A stretch of DNA of 64,000 nucleotides from Saposhnikovia divaricata (lineage: Eukaryota > Streptophyta > Magnoliopsida > Apiales > Apiaceae). A program made the position numbers and the translations under genes. This document shows, piece after piece, positions 1 to 12,374 of the stretch. A model generated the notes under the pieces. It was not told the DNA's origin and made no database searches. It saw only the letters and a list, made by a program, of their open reading frames with translations. Within the stretch, counting starts at the first letter, position 1. Every line of letters starts with the position of its first letter. The stretch is from assembly GCA_036435485.1 (NCBI GenBank), contig CM071600.1, positions 113,700,046-113,764,045 of the forward strand, read 5' to 3'.

Positions 1-490
1 TATTCTTCTAAAGATGAGACTACTGAATGAATATTGTTTGGATATTCTTTTAGAAAATTATTTTATTAAATAAATATTACTTTTGAATATTCATTTAAGA
101 TATTAAATACTTGATGAATATTATTTTAATATTCATCTGAAGCTTGATGTAATTATCGAATATTATCTCGAATATTCCTTAAGGCTTGGATTACTAAATG
201 AATATTACTTGATATTCATTTAGGATATTATTCATTAAATGAATATTACTTTTGAATATTCATTTAAATTCCTAATTAATTATGAACATTACCTTAAATA
301 TTCTTTTCAGGTCTTATTAATTAATGAATATTGTTTTGAATATTCATTTAAATATTTATTTATTCAATAAACATTCTCCTGATATTTCTTCAGGGATTAT
401 TTTGAGAAATACTCTGATTAAAGATATTCTTTCATATTCCCAAATATTCTTTAAATATTTTAATTCAATAAATATTCACTGGATATTTAT
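1..490. repeat. AT-rich hairpin array in LTR of element A
   Basis: Repeated short inverted repeats built on GAATATT/AATATTC, such as AAATGAATAT with ATATTCATTT about 6 bases away. The same array occurs in the other LTR copies at about 10395-11030, 35180-35850 and 45720-46390. It lies downstream of the putative TATA box, so it is probably transcribed. Confidence 0.75.
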
Positions 491-1835
491 TCCATACTTA
501 GAATAACCTCGATAAGGTTTATCTTCTTCGATTATTACAGAAAATATCTCGGAGTCATATTATTATTAATCTTATATCAAGAAAGGTTCTCAGACATCAT
601 TCTTCTTTGAGTCTATCCCCTTAATAATAAGGGAACCTTACTTGGAAAATGTTATTTATCTTGTCGACTTCCCGGTCATAAAGTATTCCCTTCACTCGCA
701 ACTCGGGTGCTGTTGACTTATTAAGTCATTGCTTACCTTCTCATCTTTCGAGGGGTAAGATTACTGGAACAAGTTGATATCCGCACCAAGTAATAGCTTG
801 GGAGTTATTGATAAATTTTCCTTTCCAACTAGATACGACTACTTTGTGGAGTCTTATCAACAAGTATTATACTTGGGGAAAGGGGGACGAACGTTACATT
901 CAGAATCATGAATTCTATTTGAACTAGGAGTCGTGTAAGAGGCCGAGTAGCGCCGGTCCATCCCCTTTGGCCCAACCGTTGGCCGGGGAGAGCTAGTAAG
1001 GCGGTATACAAGTAAAGCCGTCAGTTCTTCCTTCTACCGGTAGTAAATCTAAATTGAGCTGTACGATCTCGACTGATCATCAAGATTGGAACAGCGGGCG
1101 CGGTGAATACTCCATCATTGGTTCATCATCCAAATTTATTTATTTCCTGCAACATGATTACTGTTGGCAGAGTTGGAAAAAGGGTCATACCTGGAATTGC
1201 AACCTTTTCTTGCAAGTTCCTCTTTTTAATAACAATAAGAATATCTCGCTTACTTTGATGTAGCAGATATTTCTACAAACAAATACTTTAAGTTACCTTG
1301 TAACTTCATCGTTCATATTATACTGGCATCATTTCCGTAAATGCATGGCATATGGTTTGAAAGATACTTTTGAACTGTTACATTATCGTTCAGTTATATA
1401 TTATTGTTGGTGGGCTATTGCTCACCCTTGCTTTATTATTATATCACAACAACAGCTAGACCAGATGACTCGCACAAGGCGCACTTGACGCGGGCGAGGA
1501 CGATGAGACTACCAGAGCTGAAGAAGAAGCTATTGGTAGGGTATATTTATTCTTTCAGTACCATGAATATGGTCTAGTATGACTTATGTAAATGGATGGC
1601 AAAGAATATGTATTTATATTGAAATTCTTTTGGATTGTAAGAACTCATAATGTGATTAATAAAAATTTGATTGTTACTCTGATTTCATCTCTGGGACTAT
1701 AACGGGTGTGTTTTATATTGTTGTGTTGGGTTATAGAGACGTAATTTATTTGATGTTAAGGAAAGTTCAATTGTTGTGGACAGAATTGGAAACCGTAACC
1801 ACCGGATCCCGGACCCCGGATCTGGGGGTGTTACA
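1..1835 (+). mobile_element. 5' LTR of gypsy element A (partial, left end outside window)
   Basis: This stretch repeats at 10540-12374 (offset 10539) with one difference seen by eye (T at 1486, C at 12025). It ends in ...GGGGGTGTTACA immediately before a tRNA-iMet primer-binding site, so it is the right-hand part of a 5' LTR. By comparison with the complete 3' LTR (7288-12374), about 3.25 kb lies outside the window. The short open frames inside it recur in all four LTR copies and look like chance frames. Near-identity of the LTR pair indicates recent insertion. Confidence 0.93.
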
Positions 1836-1839
1836 GAAG

Positions 1840-1851
1840 TGGTATCAGAGC
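1840..1851 (+). promoter_or_regulatory. Primer-binding site of element A (tRNA-iMet)
   Basis: TGGTATCAGAGC, four bases after the 5' LTR end, is complementary to the 3' end of plant initiator-Met tRNA. It marks the LTR/internal boundary. Confidence 0.93.
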
Positions 1852-4800
1852 GTACGTTATAAACCCCAGAGATGAGGTGACGTTAAAACAATAAATTCAA
1901 TAAGATAATAAGAACTCTTGCCAAGTTCATAGTCGGACTACTTAATGTAGTGATGACATATAAAACCCTTATGGGAACTCGTAAGTATAATGATAGTAAC
2001 TTAGCTCGATATCGTATCGACGAGTAAGGCGACTGACCTTGAGGCATACGAGCAACAGCACGATGATGCTTTATATGCTGAAGATCAGCGGCTAATTCGA
2101 TGGAGTACCCTACTGGAGACCCGGAAGAGGTTCCAGCAGATAAGGAAAATCCTGTTAGGATAAGGAGCTTACCCATGGGTAATGAGGGTCGCAGCCAGAA
2201 TGACTGTGATGATTAAGATATGGTGCTCAGAAAAGTGAGTATAAAGAACCGAGATATTATTAAGAGGTCTGAAGATGCATGTTGAAGTCATAGCCGGACT
2301 ACCAGATGTAGTACCAGCAAGAAAGAAGGATTGGAGGAATTACTTGAGATCTTATACGGAAATAGATGAGAATCCTTAGAGATTTTCATCTTAACAAAGA
2401 AAGAGCTAGAGGGATGTATGATTATCAAAGACATCGATTTAGGGCGAGGAACAGAGTCCCTAGGAATAGTTGAGAAGGAGGCAGTAAGTGCCATATCATT
2501 TAATAAATGAATTAGTATGAATATGGTCAGTAATAATTCGCCATGAGAAGGCAGGTGTCGTAGGTTGTAAATTATGGAACCAAATTGAGGTTAATAAGGT
2601 GGTTTTATTAAGGAAAATGTTCATTTTATGAATGAATCATTTAGAAAGTAAAGACATTGGGAAGTGATAGCATGATTGGGTAAAGTTATATAAGGAAGTA
2701 GTAAGCAAGACAATGATCTCAGAACCTACCGGAAGATAAGACCAGTGAGTCAAGATGAACTCGTAATGAGACTACTGCCAGAGACTGAGTATAGAGTTAA
2801 TTCAACTCAGTTAAATGATGAACCAGAAACGTTAGATGCATGTGATTCAGAGGAATATTAAATTCCTTCTTCTCTTTGAATGGATTATAGTAGTTACCTT
2901 AAGTTTACTCCGACACGGAATTATAATGGATCAAGTAATACGATCAGCAGTTAAAGAGAAAAATGTGAGAAAATCTTCCTGGAGCTAAAAGGTGAAATTG
3001 GTAATGACCAAGAGCTGGCATTGCTTAATGGAAAAAGGAGACTTTGTGCTTCCAATGACGCTTCGCATAAAGGGTTAAGGTAGACCGACATTTGGTAGTA
3101 TTGAATATCTGGACGTTGTGACAGGTTTCAGTTTGAAACTATTGATTCCCTTCTAAGGGATGGATATAATTGATTCCTCTCCAGTGGGTAAACTTCCAAT
3201 CCGATGATGATTATTTCGTTAACTATGACTGCTTATGATTCCACCTGCTTGGAGGTTCATAGAACTATTCTTCAGGTTTCGAAACTGGTCTCCTTAATGT
3301 TACCAGTAGGTGGGTAGATTGATCAAAATTTCCCTGAGTCTGGAAAGGAATTCGGTGAATTTTGGCAAACCTTGTCTTTCTGATTATCAGAGAATGTCAC
3401 GGAAGAGAGTAAAAATTGGAGCAAACCCTGTGATTTGGGTAAGGATGCTGTAAAATGGGTTAGTAAACGGACCCTGAACATTACAATCGACGGTAGTGAT
3501 AAAATGATGAAGTGAGATTGGACGAAAATAGGACATGTAAGTAAGAAACCAGCCGGACTGAGAAATTCCAGGATTGACTTAAATGAAAAGGCTGTTATGC
3601 CAGGAATGGTAAGCTTGTGTGGCACGCAGGATTGATAAGAATAGTTGCAAAGATAAAAGTGGAGGAAAGGTGACCGGAGACGGTGCCGAGTAGTCGATTA
3701 AGACTTATATGGAGTAAAGTTTTGGAAAGGTAGAAAGGTATCAAAGAAGAAGGCACTATGCCGGCAATTGCTAGAAAAGTAATGCTATTAGCCAACCCCT
3801 AAAATCATATATTTTTATGTGTGGCCAGTTGAGGCCAAGTCACAACGGACTATAAAGCGACTAGACCAGCAATGAAAAGACAAAGTAGGGTTGCTTCTAA
3901 GAAAGCACCGACTGCAAGGGCTTCTGATATAAAGGAAACATTAATGAGATCGTTTGAATCTTCTGCCGAACAACCCATGTTTGATTGGGAATTCACTAGA
4001 CCTTTTTGGGATGGGGTCACCCGTACTGAAGTGACTCATGTGTATATGGTTGTCCAAGATTTCGAGTAAAATGGAAGTATAGTGACTTGAGATGTATGAT
4101 GTTAGGGTATCATGAATACCATGAATATATTATGACGGAGGAAAGTAAACAATGAAGGTATATGAAGAGGGTATAGAAAAGGTCAGAAATTGAACAGTAT
4201 GCTATAGGAATTTTGTCTGAGGCAAGTACCTTTGCGAAGAACGATAAGCACTAAGAGATTCACGTTGAACTCGACCAATATCTTCCAGAACATCCTTGCT
4301 ACCATTAACAAGTTCGGTAAGAGAAGAGATTGACATACGTTGCCTTTTTGGAAGGCCAAATAGGCTGACAACTATCTGAAAGAAGAGGGTGGCATTAAAC
4401 CACCGATCGATTATCAAATGAGAATGATTGAAAAGAGACCTTTATTAAGGATACATGATCTGATTGCCAATTATAAGATGCAAGAATTCCTTGGCAGTTG
4501 AATTAAGGATAGGATATCCATAAATTAAGACAAACCCTGGGGAATGCACAAGGGGTGGCATTAACCCTAATAACGACATTATGACTTCAGATGATATGAG
4601 CTGGACTTGCTAAGGCAACAATGACCGGTAAGGATTATTAAAAAGAGTGCTGGAAAGAACATAGATAGAATTATTAGAGTATTGATCAATGACATTTTGA
4701 TATACCCGGTACCCAGAAAATATCGGAGGAATGATAAGGATGGCCTACGAAACCTTACAAGGAAAAAAGGTAATATTCCGAACTTCAAAATGGAAGTTTG

Positions 4801-7274
4801 GTAAGGAATGTATGACATAGTAACAATAGTGCCAGATGAGGTATGTATGAAACCCTGAGGAAGTATGGATTGAACCTATAAAGGTTGAGATTATCCTAAG
4901 ATACGGAAGGAACTAAGAAAAGTAGTATCCTCAGTAGGATTGGGAATAAAACGTGATAAAGTTCCCACGGGTAGGTGGAAGCAATGACTTATGGAAATGA
5001 CTGATAGTTATATTTTTTTCTCCTTCAGCAGAGCTTAAGGGAGAATGCTTTAACCCAACAGTGATGGGAATGAGGTAGAAAAAAAAAAACTTGAGCTGGA
5101 ATGTACCCAGAAAACATGGGTTACAAGAAATCATTATCATCAAGAAAGGCCAATGAGGTGGCCGACGATCTAAGTATAAAGGAATAATTACAAATGTTCA
5201 TACCGAAGAAACAGGATGATATTTGGAAGGACCTTGAAGGTCATATCGGAATGGAGGAATTTACATTCCTTCTGATGACTGTGCAAGAATTAACAGTAAT
5301 AATAGTTTAAGTAAAGATTCGATTCCTGATGGAGTCTTAAGCATATTACGTACCTTAGAAGGTCCCGTTTTGAGGCAAACCAGGACCATGGTACAAAATT
5401 GATGAAGTAAACCGTTAAGTTTCCAGTCTTTTATGGAAGATGCATAAGTGATAGTTTCATCAACCGGACCTAGCTGTGATGCTTGAAACTCTTCTGCAAT
5501 TCTATCTGCTTCACGTTATATCTACATCAAGTTCAGGAAGTGTTCCTTATGGATAAGGAATAATGATTACTTTGTCTCCCTAAGGGATTTGAAACCCGTA
5601 GGGGTAACTATTAACGCACTACGTAAACAACAAGCGAGGGTGATTCTTCTAAGAAAGGAGATGACAACGTAAAGATAAAGAAAGTGCTGCTATTGATAAG
5701 CTAAATGGCATGTTGATGAATGACAAGCAAGTTTGTGTTAGTGTACTTCTGCACAAACAAGATAGAGAATATGAGGTCGATAATTCGTGATGCTAAACGT
5801 ATTCCCGTAGAAAGAATTAATGAGACTTGGAGGGAAGGGCGGTTGAGCCCAAGACTTATTGGGCCACTTGAGAGTTTAAAGTGTTCGGACGGCGGTATTC
5901 GAGCCAGCCTTACCCCCAAAATTATAGCACGGTCATAACGGGTTTTCATGTGGCCAGGCTACGCCAGTAAAATGCAAATGTTCAACAGATGATAGGAGTA
6001 CGAGCATGTAGATATACGACCTGGTCTGACTTACGAAAGACAACCTGTGGAAAACCACAGATAGAAAAGAACCAGTGATGAGAAACAAGGTTGGCAGAAG
6101 TAGATTATATGAATCTAAGTTAAAGGAATCGGGCCAGATTCATTTCGGAAAGTTTAAATTGAAATAACGTGATGATTATAGAATAAATGAGACGGAATGC
6201 CGATAAGGAGGTACCAAGTGCAGAAAGGTGTCTCAATAAAGAGGTGAAGGTGAAAGTAAATAATAGAAATGAGTAAGAATCAGCTAATAAGAAGGATGTG
6301 ATTGATAAAGAAAAGGCTGGGGAAGCAACTATGGAATGAGAAGCAAGGAATGTTATGAATGGGTTTTCTAATGAATTCTCAGGATGACAACCTGATAGTG
6401 TCAATATTATAGTTATAAAAAAAAATGCTAGTAACAAGATATGGGATGTCAGTAATAATGATGTCAAGTGAGAAATCTAAGATTTAACCTGAAAGGTTGA
6501 AGGATTTCCCGAATGTGAGTATCGCTAAGATTGAACAAGAGTATTTGTCCATAGAATAATGGACAAAGCAGCAAGATATGTTGACACGTGAGATTGCGAT
6601 CAAATAGTATTGGATATAATTATGATTAATTTCTTCTTTGATAAACCTCAATAGTTCAGAGGTAAATTCTGAGTATGATATTCTACAACCATGAAAGCTT
6701 TCTATAATCCTTTAGAACTCTTTTCTCTTCTTCTCTCTTATTCATCTTCTTTATGAATTGAGAAGAACAACCCTTTTAGGAGGGGAGGTACTGCTACATG
6801 ACTATCTGTCTATGTGATAGAAGTCTAAGTGGAATGCCATGACTTGTTTAATTGCTTGTCAAGTACTAAAGGCTGGCCCCCTTCTGTACTAACTATGCAA
6901 TATAACAAATGTTCAATTGATCATAGTGATCTCTCAATAAATCTGTCCACTTCTCTATATTGATCGAGATTGCGAAGATTAAAGTGATCAGGAAATGCAC
7001 AGTACGAGCGAGGTTACCTCCGAATCGTAGGGTGATAGTGATACCAATGTTACTGCAGGTATCAATAAGGATAAGACTGAGTAAGGGTATAACCCGGATA
7101 GTGAGTTGTACGAAAAGTAGCAACGTTGATGGAAAAAGGATAAAGTATGAATTGTAGCACTAAAAGATGTGATGAGGAACGGTAGAACGACTAAGAATTG
7201 ACCGGGAAGCTAAAGAGTGAACGACAGGCAAACGACTCTTTGCTTCCTACCTGATTCCGGGACGGAATCCTTTT

Positions 7275-7287
7275 AAGGAGGGGAGAC
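7275..7287 (+). other. Polypurine tract of element A
   Basis: The purine run AAGGAGGGGAGAC directly precedes the 3' LTR start TGTAAGAACC. It is the expected plus-strand primer and is conserved in element B at 42602-42614. Confidence 0.88.
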
Positions 7288-7550
7288 TGTAAGAACCCCA
7301 AATTTTGGATATAATTAAAACTTTTTATTAAGTAATGATTAAATGAGGAACAATGATTCCGACAACAAGGTCACCAGCTCTAATGAATGGTGGTTTCAAA
7401 GAACAATGATTGTAATGAATGGATATTGCTTTGGACAATGATCCTGATGCATTGGTATATGGTCAGAATAGAGTAATTCGATGGTTGAGGACCTGGATAA
7501 GAATAATCTACCATCCAGGAAGGAGCTAACGGATCCTTGAAGGGAAATGA

Positions 7551-7630
7551 GTACGTGCATAGTGTTTCCCGTACATGCATAGTATTTCCCGTACGTGCAT
7601 AGTGTTTCCTGTACGTGCATAGTATTTGGT
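7551..7630 (+). repeat. 20-bp tandem repeat x4 in U3 of element A LTR
   Basis: Four head-to-tail units of GTACGTGCATAGTGTTTCCC with minor variants. Each unit carries an ACGT core and GTGCAT. Position upstream of the TATA-like box suggests a U3 enhancer array (inference). Matching arrays are at 32342-32421 and 42878-42957. Confidence 0.88.
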
Positions 7631-10020
7631 GGATGAATAGTGATTTTGTAAGTTGGAAAACTTTTCACTCCACCCTATGTACGGGACGTGATATGGATGT
7701 TTCGAAGTCATATTAGTAATACGCGGAGGAAATAAGTGAATGGAGAGACGATCGGAATTCAGAAATTCCAAATTCTTTTCGGTATAATATTTGACCGGAC
7801 AGTGGATTAAATATTATTATAATCCAAGAATTGAGATATTAACTTTGAGGATTTGATATTTTGGGATGTTATTATATTTGATTTAAGAATGAAGGTAGGA
7901 AACCACTGAGGAGTGGTTATGGCTACAATGTAATAATTGATATTTGGAAAGAATGAATGGAATTCGACTTTATTACTTCTATGTCTTGAAGAATGCTAAA
8001 GGGTGACAACATAGGTAAGAATAATCTATCTTCTAAGGGAATAAGATATGGCAAATTCAAGCAAGAGAATACTCTCATGTCATCCAGATCGATAGCGATT
8101 AATCCAGTAGTTCCGTAAAAAGGTTAAGGAACGATCGAAAGAGAATACGGACAATTATACAACCCTAAGAGAACAAGTAAAGAATACAGAATGAATAGTG
8201 TTTTGGTGGGAGTATATAATAATATGAGACGACACTATATAGAAGTATTCGGAACGGATTTCCGAGTTCATATTAGTGATCCAGGGGGAAAATAAGTGTA
8301 TGTAAAAGCTGTCGGATTCTGAAAAACCGCACTTTTATTTTCTCCGAGAGTTCCCTGGACACTGATAGCCTTAAGTATTTAACGAATGGATTTAAGGAAT
8401 ATAAATTGGAAAGTTAGAATGAAAGATGGAGAATGAAAGTATTAATATTAAAGAGGATTCCCGGTAAACCCTAATTAGAAATCCGTGAAATATTCCCACG
8501 AACGATCAATCGAAACGGGTAATAACCGGACACAAAAACAAGCAGAGGAAGAAAGAGTCTTGTGCAAGCTACTAGATAAATATCTAGCAACCAAGTGGTC
8601 TAAGTAACTAGACAATTAGAGATTGAACAAGTACTTAGCAAAACAAACAAACTAGTTAGCTTATAACCATCCAAGGATCAACACTTGGCATGCAATCTCC
8701 ATCATCCAATACATCACCACTTTATTAAAGTCACTTTATCAATATATTATTCCAATAATGCATCAAAATGGATGAGAGCAAACCAAACAAACCAAGCAAA
8801 CCCCCCCCCCCCCTCCAAGAATACCCCATTCGGCTTCTTCCTTAATTCAAGAGGGGAAATCAACCTTCCAACCATCATTTGGTCTCCAAATTTTTATGGT
8901 AAGTCCTATAATTCATAAAAGTAATCTCCTAGAAATCTTAGCCCCAAACTCCTCTTTTACCATTTTCAAATAAATCCTCAAAGGGGAGGATGAATAGTGT
9001 TTTAATGAAAACTAATCTTTGATTTTCTTGTTTTCATGATTGATTTAGCAAGCTTAAGGCAATCCAAGGACCATACCAAGCTTAGTGAGGCTAGAATATA
9101 CTTCGAGGAAGGTATAAACATCCTAAACTATAGCTTTTACTTTGAGTTTATATGAGTAATAAGAAGGATTGGTTGATTAGTGGTTGATATGTTAGTTATA
9201 TGTTTAGATCCATGGATTTGTGGTTGATTATGGTTGATGATCCATGAGATGGTTATAAGGAGATGTTATTGATCTTGTCATGATGTTTATCATGTGTTTA
9301 ATTGGTTGATTTGATCATGGGGTGATCGTGATAAAGTGTAAAAACTTTGGAAAACGCGTAAACGTAGCCGTTATAATGCCCGATTTTACAATACCATGTT
9401 TTGTATGCCATTTTCCATGTCGAACCCCTACTGTCCAGAGACCTTATCTGCCATGATAGGATAGGTAATGTTCTAAGCTTCGTTTTGATATAAAGATCAC
9501 GTGAAACGGACTTACGGTTTAGGATTTATGACCAAATTACTAAAAGTAGTTCGAATCCGTAAACGAAAGTTCGTAACTGTAATTGACCCCTCGTAAAATA
9601 TGTAACGTCATGGAGAATCTTGGTAAATAAATACTAGAGGTAAAAAGGAAGGTGTGAAAGAAAACCGTATGTCAAAAGGATCATTTTTCGATTTATTAAA
9701 AATGTTCGAGTCGAGGTTAAACGCGAACGAACCCCTAAAAGACGACTCTTTTATAACTTCGGTAAAACACTTAGAAAACGGGCGATAAAACTCGGAGTAT
9801 AGTATTGGTTCGTAACGATCGACTTTAGAACTCATATGACTTAAGTATGTCCCAAGTATAAGTACAATGACATGTCGTATTAACGAACGAATGTCGGGTC
9901 GGATCAGTGATAAAAGTAATCCACTAAAAAGGGGTATAACGAGATAACTCGAGAACGTGTTTCGATTTAAGTATAACTTAACTTTTAATATGTTAAGTGA
10001 TTAATCCTGAATGCCTTGGC

Positions 10021-10028
10021 TATTTATA
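10021..10028 (+). promoter_or_regulatory. TATA-like box of element A LTR
   Basis: TATTTATA in the context GGCTATTTATAGATCACC, kept in both LTRs of element B (about 34823 and 45356). It is a plausible core promoter separating U3 from R. No transcript evidence is available. Confidence 0.5.
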
Positions 10029-10394
10029 GATCACCAAGCTGAACCGGGACCCGCTACCACTACCCCTTACCGTACTCGACTACCAGGCAAGTTTCAATTC
10101 CCTTCTTTTAGGCTGTTGTTGTGATTGAATAAATATATATATATGATTGCTGATATACATATGCCATGGCATGCATGCCTACTTTCAAGTCGAATTGATA
10201 TACTTGTTCCCTGAATGTTATTGTTGGCTTATAAGCTAGATAGTTATATATCAGTTATAAGCCGGTTATTGTAAGACCCTCATAGAAGGGCGTATACATC
10301 TTATTAATCAAATATAGACCGGGAGTCAATATTCCTTGATATATCGAGATTATCTCGGAGGAAAATATTTAAGTAAATATTTTCTATTATTCAG

Positions 10395-11030
10395 GCGACG
10401 AATATTATTTGAATATTCATTCGAGATTATTTATTTTAATGATCCTTACTTCAAATAATTATTCGAACGTAATCATTCGACGAATAATATTTCTCAATAT
10501 TCATTCAGAGTCGAATTGATTATCGATTATTATTTCGAATATTCTTCTAAAGATGAGACTACTGAATGAATATTGTTTGGATATTCTTTTAGAAAATTAT
10601 TTTATTAAATAAATATTACTTTTGAATATTCATTTAAGATATTAAATACTTGATGAATATTATTTTAATATTCATCTGAAGCTTGATGTAATTATCGAAT
10701 ATTATCTCGAATATTCCTTAAGGCTTGGATTACTAAATGAATATTACTTGATATTCATTTAGGATATTATTCATTAAATGAATATTACTTTTGAATATTC
10801 ATTTAAATTCCTAATTAATTATGAACATTACCTTAAATATTCTTTTCAGGTCTTATTAATTAATGAATATTGTTTTGAATATTCATTTAAATATTTATTT
10901 ATTCAATAAACATTCTCCTGATATTTCTTCAGGGATTATTTTGAGAAATACTCTGATTAAAGATATTCTTTCATATTCCCAAATATTCTTTAAATATTTT
11001 AATTCAATAAATATTCACTGGATATTTATT
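10395..11030. repeat. AT-rich hairpin array in 3' LTR of element A
   Basis: Clear hairpins include 10652-10676 (GATGAATATT / AATATTCATC, 10-bp stem, 5-base loop), 10735-10760 (AAATGAATAT / ATATTCATTT) and 10775-10803 (AAATGAATATT / AATATTCATTT, 11-bp stem), plus a further one near 10861-10888. Confidence 0.8.
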
Positions 11031-12374
11031 CCATACTTAGAATAACCTCGATAAGGTTTATCTTCTTCGATTATTACAGAAAATATCTCGGAGTCATATT
11101 ATTATTAATCTTATATCAAGAAAGGTTCTCAGACATCATTCTTCTTTGAGTCTATCCCCTTAATAATAAGGGAACCTTACTTGGAAAATGTTATTTATCT
11201 TGTCGACTTCCCGGTCATAAAGTATTCCCTTCACTCGCAACTCGGGTGCTGTTGACTTATTAAGTCATTGCTTACCTTCTCATCTTTCGAGGGGTAAGAT
11301 TACTGGAACAAGTTGATATCCGCACCAAGTAATAGCTTGGGAGTTATTGATAAATTTTCCTTTCCAACTAGATACGACTACTTTGTGGAGTCTTATCAAC
11401 AAGTATTATACTTGGGGAAAGGGGGACGAACGTTACATTCAGAATCATGAATTCTATTTGAACTAGGAGTCGTGTAAGAGGCCGAGTAGCGCCGGTCCAT
11501 CCCCTTTGGCCCAACCGTTGGCCGGGGAGAGCTAGTAAGGCGGTATACAAGTAAAGCCGTCAGTTCTTCCTTCTACCGGTAGTAAATCTAAATTGAGCTG
11601 TACGATCTCGACTGATCATCAAGATTGGAACAGCGGGCGCGGTGAATACTCCATCATTGGTTCATCATCCAAATTTATTTATTTCCTGCAACATGATTAC
11701 TGTTGGCAGAGTTGGAAAAAGGGTCATACCTGGAATTGCAACCTTTTCTTGCAAGTTCCTCTTTTTAATAACAATAAGAATATCTCGCTTACTTTGATGT
11801 AGCAGATATTTCTACAAACAAATACTTTAAGTTACCTTGTAACTTCATCGTTCATATTATACTGGCATCATTTCCGTAAATGCATGGCATATGGTTTGAA
11901 AGATACTTTTGAACTGTTACATTATCGTTCAGTTATATATTATTGTTGGTGGGCTATTGCTCACCCTTGCTTTATTATTATATCACAACAACAGCTAGAC
12001 CAGATGACTCGCACAAGGCGCACTCGACGCGGGCGAGGACGATGAGACTACCAGAGCTGAAGAAGAAGCTATTGGTAGGGTATATTTATTCTTTCAGTAC
12101 CATGAATATGGTCTAGTATGACTTATGTAAATGGATGGCAAAGAATATGTATTTATATTGAAATTCTTTTGGATTGTAAGAACTCATAATGTGATTAATA
12201 AAAATTTGATTGTTACTCTGATTTCATCTCTGGGACTATAACGGGTGTGTTTTATATTGTTGTGTTGGGTTATAGAGACGTAATTTATTTGATGTTAAGG
12301 AAAGTTCAATTGTTGTGGACAGAATTGGAAACCGTAACCACCGGATCCCGGACCCCGGATCTGGGGGTGTTACA

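Larger units (their letters stand above)
1836..7287 (+). pseudogene. Degenerate internal domain of element A (Del/Tekay-type gypsy pol relics)
   Basis: About 5.45 kb between PBS and PPT with no open frame above 115 codons. Decayed Ty3/gypsy motifs are readable in order. At 4637-4803 is an RT relic with NDILIY at the FIDDILIY box, followed by ETLQGKKVIF...SKWKFG matching the ETLRKEKLYAKFSKCEF region. At 5140-5181 KANEVADDLSIK matches the RNase H-end motif KANVVADALSRK. At 5837-5875 GRLSPRLIGPLE matches the integrase GPY/F module. At 5999-6095 YEHVDIRPGLTYERQPVE and DRKEPVMRNKV match the integrase tail leading to a Del/Tekay chromodomain. Gag and protease are not recognisable. Element B carries the same dead region (37186-42614), so the decay predates both insertions. 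Lineage assignment is from remembered family motifs. Confidence 0.82.
7288..12374 (+). mobile_element. 3' LTR of gypsy element A (5087 bp)
   Basis: Starts TGTAAGAACCCC after the PPT and ends GGTGTTACA. Its last 1835 bp match the partial 5' LTR. It holds a four-copy 20-bp tandem repeat (7551-7630), a TATA-like TATTTATA at 10021, a C-tract near 8803 and the hairpin array. Against element B's LTR most of it is a few percent different, but about 8563-9370 is strongly diverged while the flanks align well. The five bases after it (CTGTC) should be the target duplication; the left partner is outside the window. Confidence 0.93.

Noticed and set aside
829..1011. Minus-strand 60-codon frame repeated identically at 11368, 36177 and 46714
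   Set aside because: It recurs only because the LTR recurs, and it lies in a block conserved at the DNA level. No domain, start context or coding signature supports a gene.
3872..4069. 65-codon frame (MKRQSRVASKKAPTARAS...) in the internal region of element A
   Set aside because: In element B the same sequence has a one-base insertion (near 39322) that breaks the frame, so it is not maintained as coding.
5720..5938. 72-codon frame in element A
   Set aside because: It is the relic of the integrase C-terminal GPY/F region, not a separate gene; it is described under the internal domain.
7551..7630. Regular short repeats that could suggest a CRISPR-like array
   Set aside because: Units are directly head-to-tail with no spacers, inside an LTR of a plant retrotransposon.
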